Shown here one piece after another: positions 7,576 through 15,515 of a DNA stretch of 17,850 nucleotides. The notes beneath the pieces were generated by a model that was given only the letters and a program-made list of their open reading frames with translations, had not been told where the DNA came from and did not search any database. How positions within the stretch are numbered: position 1 is the stretch's first letter; every line of letters begins with the position of its first letter. The translations under genes were made by a program, and so were the position numbers. Location of the stretch: positions 1-17,850 of the forward strand of contig CAYYNP010000211.1 of assembly GCA_964472545.1 (NCBI GenBank), given 5' to 3'. The stretch is from CAYYNP01 sp964472545. Its GTDB lineage: Bacteria; Planctomycetota; Planctomycetia; Pirellulales; Thermoguttaceae.

Positions 7576-8184
7576 CTACAGCGGGACCAACCCTTCACCG
7601 GTTACACGCCCCAAGAGCAGGAAGTCGCCGCTATCGAAGCCCACCGCGACGCCCACCGATCCTACGGCCTCATATACCACGGACGCGCCGATGCCGTGCA
7701 GCAGATCGCGCACGGCAAGGGCACCGTAGGCCAAACACAAAGGGTACTCCGCGTCGTTGCCGAGACCACCTTCACGATACGCGACGCGGTAGATCGCAGC
7801 AAGCATCTCCGACGCCGCATAGCGATCTTCCGGCCACCAGTCAGGCCCCACCGCCCAGTCGTTGTCGTGGGGATCGGCGAGGAACCGCGTTGAGCCGCAA
7901 ACGTAAATGTCCGCAACGGGCGCGCGGTTGTAGACCGGATTAAACAACCCGAACCACAGGCCTTGGAGATCTCCCCCGGGAGGCTCACGGCGAAAGGGTC
8001 TCTCGATCCATGCCAACAGGGGAGCAAGATCCTCAAACGGGAGCTGACGAAGCTCCGCCCAGTCGGGATGCGCAACAGCGGCCGAGCACTTATCAATCAG
8101 CCGCCGCATCGATTCGTCGATCGGTCTGCCGGACGCTACTTCCGCGGCAGCCCAACCGTGTGCCTCCGCCAGATCGATGCTCAT
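7576..8184 (-). CDS. Unrecognised protein, immunity-like character
   Basis: A 202-residue soluble protein from the ATG at 8184, which has GAGGAG three bases upstream; a GTG at 8205 in the same frame is the alternative start. It lacks signal peptide and membrane segments. Visible features are a helical N-terminus, GLWFGLFNP at 76-84, YVCGSTRF at 94-101, a tryptophan-rich DWAVGPDWWPEDRYA at 109-123 and a hydrophobic C-terminal strand region. Small, acidic, tryptophan-rich proteins of this kind are often found among immunity genes, and the next gene on the same strand (105 bases on) is Imm26-like. That supports a shared immunity or anti-toxin setting but does not prove it. I do not recognise the family. 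Confidence 0.75.
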   Translation of the reverse strand: MSIDLAEAHGWAAAEVASGRPIDESMRRLIDKCSAAVAHPDWAELRQLPFEDLAPLLAWIERPFRREPPGGDLQGLWFGLFNPVYNRAPVADIYVCGSTRFLADPHDNDWAVGPDWWPEDRYAASEMLAAIYRVAYREGGLGNDAEYPLCLAYGALAVRDLLHGIGASVVYEAVGSVGVAVGFDSGDFLLLGRVTGEGLVPL

Positions 8185-8268
8185 CTTCTCCTCACTGCGT
8201 ACCACCCGAGGCGCGGCCGGAGCAGGTTCGCGTCACCGGCCCAGATTCCAATCGATCGTCGGTGGCCG

Positions 8269-9633
8269 CTACACCTCCGCGTTCGCCTTATCGCCCGGCA
8301 GTGGCGCGTCGTAGATGCCGTCGGGGCCTTCGTGAATGGGGGCCGGGGTGTCGGTGGTCATGTTGTCGATGTCTTTGACGTACTCGAACTTCGAGGCCAG
8401 CGCCTGTTCCCAGGTGATGAACGCGCCGGTGTGCGTGGCCATGCGGCCCATCAACGCCACCACGTCGGCCTCGGCGGCCCGCTTGGCTTCGTTGTGGGGC
8501 GTGTCGTTGCGGACGGCGTCCAGCAGGAGTTGCCATTCTTCGTTGTAGGGGTTGCGTTCCGGCTGGCGGTGCTCCCAGGTCACCTCCTCTTTGACCATGT
8601 TCTGACCCTTGTAGATCCGCGGCCGCGGGGCGGAGAGGCTGTCCATAATCACGGCCGAGCCCTGCGAGCCGTGGGCGAAGTCGGAGTAGATGTTCCAGCA
8701 GCCGCTCATGTGCCGGGAAAAGGCGAACAGCTTGGCGCCGTCGGCGAAAGTGTATTCGACCGTGTAGTGGTCGAAGAGGTTGCCGGCCGCCGGATAGCAG
8801 CGTCCGCCCATGCCTTGGGCCGAGACGGGCCACTCGCCTTTGGCCCAACAGGCGACGTCGATGTTGTGGCAATGCCAGTCGATGAAGAAGCTGCCGGCCA
8901 CCCAGTTGAAACTGTTGGGATGCTGGAGTTGGAAGAGCAGTTCGTTGCTGTCTGCCGGGCGCTTCGGGCAATGCACCGGCCCGTGTACGCGGTAGATCCG
9001 CAGCATGTTCACGTCGCCGATGGCGCCGTCGTGGATCCGCTTGATGACTTCCTGCCGGGCGGTGGAATGCCGCCACATGAAGCCGCAGCCGACCTTGAGG
9101 TTCTTCTCTTCCGACTCTTCGGCCGCCTTCAACAACCGATGGGCGGCCGGGGAGTCGACGGCGAACGACTTTTCCATGAAGACGTTGATGCCCTTGCTCA
9201 CGGCGTACTCGAAGTGCAGTGGGCGGAAGGCGGCGTGGGTGGTCAGCAGCACAACGTCGCCCGGATCGAGGCTGTCGATGGCGCTGATGTAGGCGTCGAA
9301 GCCGAGGAACTGCCGTTCCGCGGGCACGTCGATCCGATCGCCGAATCCGGCGACCAGCCGCTTGTGGCTGCCTTGCAGGCGATGCTCGAACACGTCGGCC
9401 ATGGCGTGCAGCTTGACCGGCCCGCCGGTCGCCGCCATGGCGTTGCCCACCGCTCCGGTGCCGCGGCCGCCGCAGCCGACCAGGGCCAGCTTGATCGTCG
9501 AGTCTTCCGCGGCGTGAACCGGCTGCAACGCCATGCCGGCCAGCGCCGAAGCAGCCGCCGTACGGCCGGAGGTTTTGAGGAATTCGCGACGCGACTTTGC
9601 GTTGGCGGACGGCTTGGGATCGGTGGTACTCAT
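8269..9633 (-). CDS. Tat-exported Gfo/Idh/MocA family oxidoreductase
   Basis: A 454-residue protein. The ATG at 9633 has AGGAG six bases upstream and starts just before a twin-arginine signal (SRREFLK at 14-20, then a hydrophobic stretch and AAAS/HAA cleavage region), so folded protein with bound NAD(P) is exported. The Rossmann motif GCGGRG is at 53-58. The usual EKP of the family reads EKS at 154-156 (VFMEKSFAVD), keeping the lysine. GAIGDVNMLRIYR and a C-terminal sugar-binding alpha/beta half follow. Members oxidise or epimerise sugars and inositols; the exported Tat subgroup is greatly expanded in planctomycetes. GH109 glycosidases share the fold and Tat export, but their sequence hallmarks are not obvious here. 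It is divergent from the glycosidase gene at 9846, pointing to a joint role in carbohydrate use. The substrate is unknown. Confidence 0.93.
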   Translation of the reverse strand: MSTTDPKPSANAKSRREFLKTSGRTAAASALAGMALQPVHAAEDSTIKLALVGCGGRGTGAVGNAMAATGGPVKLHAMADVFEHRLQGSHKRLVAGFGDRIDVPAERQFLGFDAYISAIDSLDPGDVVLLTTHAAFRPLHFEYAVSKGINVFMEKSFAVDSPAAHRLLKAAEESEEKNLKVGCGFMWRHSTARQEVIKRIHDGAIGDVNMLRIYRVHGPVHCPKRPADSNELLFQLQHPNSFNWVAGSFFIDWHCHNIDVACWAKGEWPVSAQGMGGRCYPAAGNLFDHYTVEYTFADGAKLFAFSRHMSGCWNIYSDFAHGSQGSAVIMDSLSAPRPRIYKGQNMVKEEVTWEHRQPERNPYNEEWQLLLDAVRNDTPHNEAKRAAEADVVALMGRMATHTGAFITWEQALASKFEYVKDIDNMTTDTPAPIHEGPDGIYDAPLPGDKANAEV

Positions 9634-9708
9634 GGGAAACTCCTCCGGACGTGGGACGTGTTGGGGCGAGGTTTGGGGCTGGAATAGGCGCGGGCCGTTG
9701 ACCATGGA

Positions 9709-9720
9709 ATGATTGTATCA
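9709..9720 (-). promoter_or_regulatory. Candidate extended -10 for the oxidoreductase gene
   Basis: On the minus strand TGATACAAT occurs, with TACAAT at 9712-9717 (five of six to consensus) preceded by TG one base away, an extended -10. It lies about 80 bases before the start at 9633. No good -35 was seen. Confidence 0.3.
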
Positions 9721-9763
9721 AATCGGCGCGTGCGGTGCATCGGCATTCGGCCAGGCGGTTCCG

Positions 9764-9792
9764 TTGACATTGCCGACACACCCGGCTAGCCT
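9764..9792 (+). promoter_or_regulatory. Candidate promoter for the glycosidase gene
   Basis: A perfect TTGACA (9764-9769) is followed, after 17 bases, by TAGCCT (9787-9792), a weak -10. The site is about 54 bases before the start at 9846 and faces it. Confidence 0.4.
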
Positions 9793-9845
9793 CGTGTTGG
9801 GCAGATTTGCCACGAAGAGGATGCACAAAGAAGGGAATCCGCTCG

Positions 9846-12203
9846 ATGACACGACATCTCGCCCAACGCGCTACGATCCTCCTGCTGACGACGTTCGCCT
9901 GGACCACTACCGCCGCTGCCGGCGAGAACTTGTTGGCCAACGGCGACTTTGAACGCGGCCTGGCCGGGTGGGGCGATCTCTGGACGCGCACGCCCGGCGG
10001 CCGGGTCTCGCTCGACCAGAAGGAAGTCCACGGCGGGCAACAGGCCGTGAAGATCGAACATGCGGGCACCGAGGATTGGAGCTACCAGCAGGCAGCGCCG
10101 CTCGAGGTCGAGCCGGGGGAGATCTTCGGCCTCTCCGGTTGGGTTCGCGTTGAGGGCGAGGGCCGGGCGACGCTGTGCGTCACGCTCCGCGACGCGGGGG
10201 GCGAGGTGATCGATTGGGCCTATGCCGGACGGTCGGCCAATGCCGCACCAAATTGGCGTGAACTCCGCTGCCGCTTCGTGATCCCGCCCGGCGGGGCCAC
10301 GATCCATCCTCGCTGGATCGGCCATGGGCCGGCGACCGTGTGGGTCGACGACGTTGCCTTGCGTCGCGGCGGTTCCGTGGACCAACTCCGCCGCGCGGAC
10401 CTTCCGGCGGAGTTGAAGGTGGAGACCGAGCAGCTTCAAGTAACGTTGCGCACCGCCGACGGGACGGTCTCGGTCACCGATCGGCGCTCCGGCAAGACGT
10501 GGTCGCAGCGGGCGCGAGCCCGCCTAAACGTGCTCGACGCCGAGCGTACCGCCGAGGGTTTTGGGCTCCGCCTGCTGGAACCGGCCGGCGCCTTGCCGAT
10601 CGAGGTGACAGTGCATCTGGATCCGGCGGTGCCGGAAATCACCTTCGAGCTTCGTGCCGACGGCGAGATGGCTCGGCACCTGGCCTACCCGGCTCCGTTT
10701 GTCACCGACGCGGGGACTTTCTTAGTGATGCCGGTCAACGAGGGCATTTCGTATCCGGTCGACGATGGAACGCTCGAGCCGATGTACTATCACCTCTACG
10801 GCGGCCACGGCCTCTGTATGGGCTTCTGGGGCGTCAGCGACGGCGAGGCGGCGGTGATGGCGATCGTGGAAACGCCCGACGATGCGGCCGTACGGGTGCC
10901 GCGCGTCGACGGCCGGCTCTGTCTGGCGCCGGAGTGGGTTCCGCAGAAGGGGCACTTCGGTCCCGCGCGGCGGATTCGCTACGTCTTCTTCGACCGCGGC
11001 GGTTACGTGGCCATGTGCAAGCGGTATCGCAAGCGCGCCCGGCGGATTGGGCTGCTGAAGACGCTGAGCGAGAAGCGCGCAGCCAATCCGAACGTCGATC
11101 GGCTCGTCGGAGCGGTGAACGTCTGGTGTTGGGACCGCGACCCGGTGGCGGTTTGCAGAGAGCTGCGGTCGGCCGGCATCGAGCGGATCTTGTGGAGCCA
11201 CCGTAGCGATCCGGAGGCAATCCATCGCCTCAATGCAATGGGCATCCTCACCAGCCGCTACGATATCTACCAGGACGTGATGAACCCGGCCAACTTCGAC
11301 AAGCTCCACGGCGTCCATCCCGACTGGACCACGGCGGCCTGGCCAAACGATCTGATGATCGCCGAAGACGGGCAGTGGCAGCGGGGGTGGCGGGTGCGGG
11401 GCAAAGATGGACAGTGGTATCCTTGCGGCGTGCTGTGCGATCGCCAGGCCGTCCAGTACGCCCGGCGGAGGATCCCCGCGGAGTTGAAAAAGCACTCGTA
11501 CGGCTGCCGGTTTATCGACACCACGACCGCCGCCCCCTGGCGCGAATGTTACCACGACGACCACCCGATGACGCGCAGCGAGAGCCGCCATTGGAAGATG
11601 CAGCTCCTGCGGCTCGTCAGCGGAGAACGCGGCCTGGTCACCGGCAGCGAGACGGGCCACGATGCGGCCGTGCCGTACGTTCACTACTTTGAGGGCATGC
11701 TCAGCCTGGGGCCGTATCGCGTGCCGGAGGCCGGGCGGCGTATGATCGAGCCTTGGCACGAGGTGCCGCCGCGGGTGGCGAAGTTTCAGACCGGCCATTA
11801 CTATCGGCTGCCGCTGTGGGAGTTGGTGTATCACGATTGCGTGGTCGCCCAGTGGTACTGGGGCGACTACAACAACAAGCTCCCGTCGCTTTGGGACCGC
11901 CGCGACTTGTTCAACGCGCTCTACGCCACGCCGCCGATGTTCATGTTCAATCGGCAAATCTGGCAGAAACATCACGATCGCTTTGCCCAGAGCTATCGCA
12001 ACGTCGCTCCGGTCGTGCGAGCGGCCGGCTATCGCGAGATGCTCTCGCACGGCTGGTTGACCGAGGACCACGCGGTGCAGCAGACGGAGTTTGCCGGCGG
12101 GGTGCGCGTGACCGTGAACTTCGGCCCGACGCCGCACACGTTGGCCGACGGAACCACGCTCGGCTCGCTCGAGCAGCGGGTGACGGGAATCTCGGTTCCG
12201 TAG
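9846..12203 (+). CDS. Secreted CBM-fused glycoside hydrolase, GH129/GH101-related
   Basis: A 785-residue exported protein. The ATG at 9846 is preceded by AAGGGA nine bases away and gives a signal peptide ending near TTAAAGE. Residues about 27-178 form a jelly-roll carbohydrate-binding module (NLLANGDFERGLAGW; later WVDDVAL). A beta-sandwich region (about 195-390) leads into a TIM-barrel-like catalytic part (about 410-730). Family-typical blocks are FIDTTTA at 556-562, DDHPMTRSES, and GLVTGSETGHDAAVP. I recall the GH129 alpha-N-acetylgalactosaminidase NagBb using Asp435 and Glu478, 43 residues apart. Asp558 and Glu602 here are 44 apart in comparable motifs and are the likely nucleophile and acid/base. 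The substrate may thus be an alpha-GalNAc-linked glycan, but related DUF5696-type proteins are uncharacterised. It is divergent from the oxidoreductase gene and convergent with the next gene. Confidence 0.9.
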   Translation: MTRHLAQRATILLLTTFAWTTTAAAGENLLANGDFERGLAGWGDLWTRTPGGRVSLDQKEVHGGQQAVKIEHAGTEDWSYQQAAPLEVEPGEIFGLSGWVRVEGEGRATLCVTLRDAGGEVIDWAYAGRSANAAPNWRELRCRFVIPPGGATIHPRWIGHGPATVWVDDVALRRGGSVDQLRRADLPAELKVETEQLQVTLRTADGTVSVTDRRSGKTWSQRARARLNVLDAERTAEGFGLRLLEPAGALPIEVTVHLDPAVPEITFELRADGEMARHLAYPAPFVTDAGTFLVMPVNEGISYPVDDGTLEPMYYHLYGGHGLCMGFWGVSDGEAAVMAIVETPDDAAVRVPRVDGRLCLAPEWVPQKGHFGPARRIRYVFFDRGGYVAMCKRYRKRARRIGLLKTLSEKRAANPNVDRLVGAVNVWCWDRDPVAVCRELRSAGIERILWSHRSDPEAIHRLNAMGILTSRYDIYQDVMNPANFDKLHGVHPDWTTAAWPNDLMIAEDGQWQRGWRVRGKDGQWYPCGVLCDRQAVQYARRRIPAELKKHSYGCRFIDTTTAAPWRECYHDDHPMTRSESRHWKMQLLRLVSGERGLVTGSETGHDAAVPYVHYFEGMLSLGPYRVPEAGRRMIEPWHEVPPRVAKFQTGHYYRLPLWELVYHDCVVAQWYWGDYNNKLPSLWDRRDLFNALYATPPMFMFNRQIWQKHHDRFAQSYRNVAPVVRAAGYREMLSHGWLTEDHAVQQTEFAGGVRVTVNFGPTPHTLADGTTLGSLEQRVTGISVP

Positions 12204-12294
12204 CGATGGGTGGGCGCCTACACGCGAACACAACCAACCTGGGACGCCGCTGCGCCTGCCCTGGCTACCCTTCTGACGTATCCAACTCGACGCT

Positions 12295-13368
12295 CTACCC
12301 GCCGTACGGATCGACGCGCTCCGCCCAAGGATACGACCGCTTGGCCAGCCGCAGGTCGATGAACTTGGAGATGAAATGTTCGAGGTTCAGGTTCGCCTTG
12401 AAGAGGTTCGTGCCTTGCAGATTCGTGTCGAACTCGCCGTAGAACAAGTCCGTCTTGGTGGCGCGCTGTGCCTCGGGCGGATCGGGATGGAACGTTTTGA
12501 GGATGCGGTGCAGGTTCTTCGTCTCCCGCAACGACTTGGGCGACTTCTTACCGACCAGCAGCAAGAAAGATGCCTCGCGGCGGAAATCGAGCGCCACCGG
12601 ACCGCGGAAATCGATCGTGTCGGGCTCTTTGAACGCGCGGCGCAACTGCGGATCGTAGACCAGCGTGACCAGCGGCCGCCCGCCGGTCACGTTGCGCAGC
12701 GGCAAGCCGGGCGTGACCTCCGGGGAGATCGCCACCACGGCCTTGACGTCCTGGCCCTGCTTCTTGTTGCCCACCGGCGCACGCAACCAGTCCATGTAGC
12801 TCCAGGTCAACGCCACCGACGCCCCCATTTCCGCCCCCACCAGACACGTCTTCTCAATGTTCAACTCGCCGGCGTTGTTCTTCTCGATCAAGAACGCCCG
12901 AATCCGCTCCATGTCGGCGGTGACCATCAATCCGAAGTCGCGCATGGCGAAGTTGGCCGGGTTCAGCGGCGCGGCTGCACCTCGCTGCGTAGTACTGTCG
13001 CCGTGTCCGCGAAGGTCGGGCACCAGGACCGCGTGGCCGTCTTTCTGCAGCAGCGGGGCCAGCTTGGCGTAGTCCTTCTGGCTGCCCTTCAGGCCGTGCA
13101 GCAGGATCACGGGCACCGAGTCCTTTCCCTTGCTGCCGGGGTAGTACGTCACGGCCAACTGCACGCCGTCGACGGTCACCAGATCGAGCGGTTGCGGGGT
13201 CAGGTCCGGCTCGTCGGGGTCGGCGGCGGCCGGCTCGGCGCTAAGAGCGGGCGCCGCTGCGATGACGGCCGCAAACATCACCAAGCTCGCCAAGACCCCC
13301 GAAATTGCGCGGCAATGGGGGCTCCGCTCACGGCGCCGATTCAACCCGGAGTATGTTCGACAAGACAT
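12295..13368 (-). CDS. Exported alpha/beta hydrolase-fold protein lacking the catalytic serine
   Basis: A 357-residue protein with an N-terminal signal (basic stretch RRRER, then SGVLASLVMFAAVIAAAPALSA). The ATG at 13368 is preceded by GAGGA nine bases away. Residues about 65-340 have the alpha/beta hydrolase layout: oxyanion region LLHGLKGS at 89-96, PDLRGHGDS at 117-125, a nucleophile-elbow strand CLVGAEMGAS at 175-184, and VAISPE strands after it. The canonical G-x-S-x-G is GAEMG, with glutamate 180 (codon GAA) where serine should be. Glutamate is not an established nucleophile in this fold, although aspartate is in epoxide hydrolases and dehalogenases. The protein may therefore be a non-hydrolytic binding protein or use another chemistry. 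The C-terminal NLEHFISKF could supply the usual histidine. A good promoter lies upstream. Confidence 0.9.
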   Translation of the reverse strand: MSCRTYSGLNRRRERSPHCRAISGVLASLVMFAAVIAAAPALSAEPAAADPDEPDLTPQPLDLVTVDGVQLAVTYYPGSKGKDSVPVILLHGLKGSQKDYAKLAPLLQKDGHAVLVPDLRGHGDSTTQRGAAAPLNPANFAMRDFGLMVTADMERIRAFLIEKNNAGELNIEKTCLVGAEMGASVALTWSYMDWLRAPVGNKKQGQDVKAVVAISPEVTPGLPLRNVTGGRPLVTLVYDPQLRRAFKEPDTIDFRGPVALDFRREASFLLLVGKKSPKSLRETKNLHRILKTFHPDPPEAQRATKTDLFYGEFDTNLQGTNLFKANLNLEHFISKFIDLRLAKRSYPWAERVDPYGG

Positions 13369-13434
13369 GGCACTTCGTCCTCAGTCATAAAGGTTTGCGA
13401 CGGCGGCAGATACCTCAACTTTACGCTACGCCCT

Positions 13435-13463
13435 ATGGTAGATACGTAGCCACGGCCAGTCAA
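13435..13463 (-). promoter_or_regulatory. Candidate promoter for the alpha/beta hydrolase gene
   Basis: On the minus strand TTGACT (13458-13463, five of six) is separated by 17 bases from TACCAT (13435-13440, four of six). It lies about 66 bases before the start at 13368. Confidence 0.5.
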
Positions 13464-13661
13464 TGTTCATGTTTTAAGTTCGGTCATGCACCCGTTAGGG
13501 TGGGGTTACTCCCTCCGTAGAGTGCGGAGTCGTACCGAACCGAGATATGATGCCTGGCGTACCGCGGCTTCACACTCGCGTGCGTGAATTGGCCGCTCTG
13601 AGCGGAACGCACTGCCGAGGATCGTCGTCGGTTGCGGAGAAACGCGACCGAAACGCCTTTT

Positions 13662-14342
13662 CTACTTCAGCGCCCGGGCGTCCATGGCGTAGTCGGCGTG
13701 GGGCTCGTGGGCGTAGAAGTGGCGGCCGATCTGGCCGGCCAGAACTTGCACGTACTCGCGCAGGAAGAACGCCTCCCGACGCTCGTCGGTGGGAATGCCG
13801 ACGTTGGGCGGGTAGAGCGACTGCGGCAGTTCCTTGGTAAACAGGGGCAGATCGGGCTTGGCGCAGTCGTAGACGTTCAGCGCCACGTTGGCTCTGCCCT
13901 GATACATCGATTGGCTTTTGAAGTGACTGAAGTCGAGCAGATCGATCGCCAACACGGTGTCGGCCCCCACCTGGCGGCCCAGTTGGGCGAAGTCGGCCGG
14001 ATCGGCCAGTTCGGTGGGGCCGCCGTTCTTGTCGAGCCAGTCGTCCAGTTTGCGGTGGGAGATCACCTCGATCTTGCGACCGTTGAGCTGCAACAGCCGA
14101 GCGACTTCCCGGGCAAGTTCGCGATCGACGGAGCAGACCCGATAGTTCAATTCGACCCTCGGGCGGCAAACCACGGCCACTTTCTTGCCCTTGAGGCCCT
14201 CGAACTCCGGATCGACGTTCATCCCCCGCAATACGTATAGCGGATACAAGAGCATCGTCCTGCAGCCGGCGGCGGCCAGGACGGTGACCGCCAAGAGCGT
14301 GACGGCGGTGAGCATTTTCGGACGTAGAGAAGGACGATCCAT
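13662..14342 (-). CDS. Lipoprotein of unknown function
   Basis: A 226-residue protein with a lipoprotein signal: hydrophobic residues 10-22 and lipobox LAAAGC, so cysteine 27 would be acylated. The ATG at 14342 has GAGGA six bases upstream, better than the in-frame ATG at 14366. The mature part has a strand-rich start (LKGKKVAVVCRPRVELNY), a helix (DRELAREVARLL), ISHRKLDDWLD and a second alpha/beta half with DTVLAIDLLDFSHF. This looks like the envelope lipoproteins that resemble ABC-transport auxiliary or LPS-assembly-type folds, but I do not recognise the family. It follows the DUF2752 gene by 35 bases on the same strand, so the two are probably one operon. Confidence 0.87.
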   Translation of the reverse strand: MDRPSLRPKMLTAVTLLAVTVLAAAGCRTMLLYPLYVLRGMNVDPEFEGLKGKKVAVVCRPRVELNYRVCSVDRELAREVARLLQLNGRKIEVISHRKLDDWLDKNGGPTELADPADFAQLGRQVGADTVLAIDLLDFSHFKSQSMYQGRANVALNVYDCAKPDLPLFTKELPQSLYPPNVGIPTDERREAFFLREYVQVLAGQIGRHFYAHEPHADYAMDARALK

Positions 14343-14348
14343 CGTGCT

Positions 14349-14353
14349 TCCTC
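14349..14353 (-). promoter_or_regulatory. Ribosome binding site for the lipoprotein gene
   Basis: GAGGA on the minus strand is six bases before the ATG at 14342 and decides that start over the ATG at 14366. Confidence 0.65.
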
Positions 14354-14377
14354 GTATTTCGGTCATTGTAGGCCCCT

Positions 14378-14788
14378 TCAGTGGTTCAGTATCCGCCAGC
14401 CCCAGTCCAGCATCGTGACCACGGCCACCACGAGCAACGCCCGCGCCACCGCCGAGGCGTTGGGTTTCCATCCCAGCCATCGCCGCGAAAGGCAGCAGGC
14501 CAGCAGCCACGGCGCCGCGACGATCGCCGCCGTGCCCAGCAACACCCCGCCGGCGTTCGCCCGCACGGCGTCGCCGAGTTGTCCCCGCACCAGGCATGCC
14601 CAGGCGGTCGTCATCCCGCAGGACGGGCAACGCCGCCCAAACGCGACGCGAAAGCTGCACGGCGGCATCCCCAGTTGTTGATGCGTCCCGCAGCCTTCTT
14701 CTGCCGGGTGCAGCCAAATCGCCACGGCCACCATGCCCGACAACACCACCCCCAGCACCCCCGCAAGCAACCGCTCGCGAGGCAACAT
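14378..14788 (-). CDS. DUF2752 membrane protein
   Basis: A protein of about 136 residues from the ATG at 14788. The frame stays open upstream to 14899, and no start has a clear ribosome binding site, so the N-terminus is uncertain. The DUF2752 signature CPSCGMTTAWA begins at residue 54, preceded by a conserved CxFR segment (PCSFRVAFGRR). Membrane segments are expected at about 8-26, 78-101 and near the C-terminus. DUF2752 proteins are small three-helix inner-membrane proteins of unknown function with a conserved CPxCG motif suggestive of metal or redox function. The lipoprotein gene follows directly, suggesting they act together at the cell envelope. Confidence 0.85.
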   Translation of the reverse strand: MLPRERLLAGVLGVVLSGMVAVAIWLHPAEEGCGTHQQLGMPPCSFRVAFGRRCPSCGMTTAWACLVRGQLGDAVRANAGGVLLGTAAIVAAPWLLACCLSRRWLGWKPNASAVARALLVVAVVTMLDWGWRILNH

Positions 14789-14926
14789 TGCCGCCGGTAA
14801 TGTGTCGGTTTCGGCCACGCCAATCCGGTGAAGAGGGGGCGAAGAGTAATGGAAAGTCGAGGGCGATGCAAGGGGGATTTCCCCACCGCGAGCCGACATG
14901 TGGCAGAGGGCGCCGCGCCACCAGAA

Positions 14927-15466
14927 CTAGAAATTGTAGTCGTAACGCACGAAGACCCAATGTCGGCCTTCGTCACGTGCGACCAGGTAACGATCACTTT
15001 CGTCACCCGTTAGTAGCCTCTTGGAGGCGAAGAAGTCCGCGTTGTGGCCTGGCCTTGGCCACCATGCCGCGGGGGTGTGTTCGATCACGAAAGATGTCCC
15101 CAACTGCTGAGCGTCACTGCGCGAGACGGACTGCAGTTCCAGGTGGGCTGTCAAGAACTCCATTAGACTCGCCCCGTCCTGCATCCGACAGACCACCACG
15201 CTTTCAGTACTACCGGGTTGACCGTACACCAGGTAGACCTCGAAGGCGCTCGTATCGATCCCCTGTTCGTCCATGGCCGATCGAAGCTCACGGATCGGAC
15301 GTGGCCAGTCGCTCTCGTCCGCGAGCGGGCCGCGGGGCGTTGTGTCTTCCCAATTCCACGCCCGCGAGAACATGATGAACCCGATCACAGGGTAGATCAC
15401 AAGCGTTGCCATCACCGCCGTGCATCCGACCTTGAACCAAGTCGGATTGGATTTCGGATCGTCCAT
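14927..15466 (-). CDS. Single-span membrane protein of unknown function
   Basis: A 179-residue protein. GGAG about six bases before the ATG at 15466 supports the start. One membrane segment covers residues about 11-33 (FKVGCTAVMATLVIYPVIGF), followed by a soluble domain of about 140 residues, probably periplasmic, with alternating strands and helices (FEVYLVYGQPG, SVVVCRMQDG) and an aromatic C-terminus ending HWVFVRYDYNF. No family is recognised. It begins 49 bases after tupC on the same strand, so it may be read through from the tungstate operon; nothing in the sequence ties it to metal transport. Confidence 0.78.
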   Translation of the reverse strand: MDDPKSNPTWFKVGCTAVMATLVIYPVIGFIMFSRAWNWEDTTPRGPLADESDWPRPIRELRSAMDEQGIDTSAFEVYLVYGQPGSTESVVVCRMQDGASLMEFLTAHLELQSVSRSDAQQLGTSFVIEHTPAAWWPRPGHNADFFASKRLLTGDESDRYLVARDEGRHWVFVRYDYNF

Positions 15467-15515
15467 GGCCGGCTCCGTTCTTGTGCTGGGACAAGCTCTG
15501 TGACTGCCCTGCGTC

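Noticed and set aside
7963..10069. Long open frames on both strands around the oxidoreductase gene
   Set aside because: They are alternative frames of the Gfo/Idh/MocA gene, composed of Arg/Ala/Gly-rich low-information sequence.
10722..12233. Minus-strand frame of 503 codons
   Set aside because: Shadow of the glycosidase; the plus-strand frame holds the family motifs and signal peptide.
12376..13449. Plus-strand frame of 357 codons
   Set aside because: Shadow of the alpha/beta hydrolase gene, with no recognisable features.
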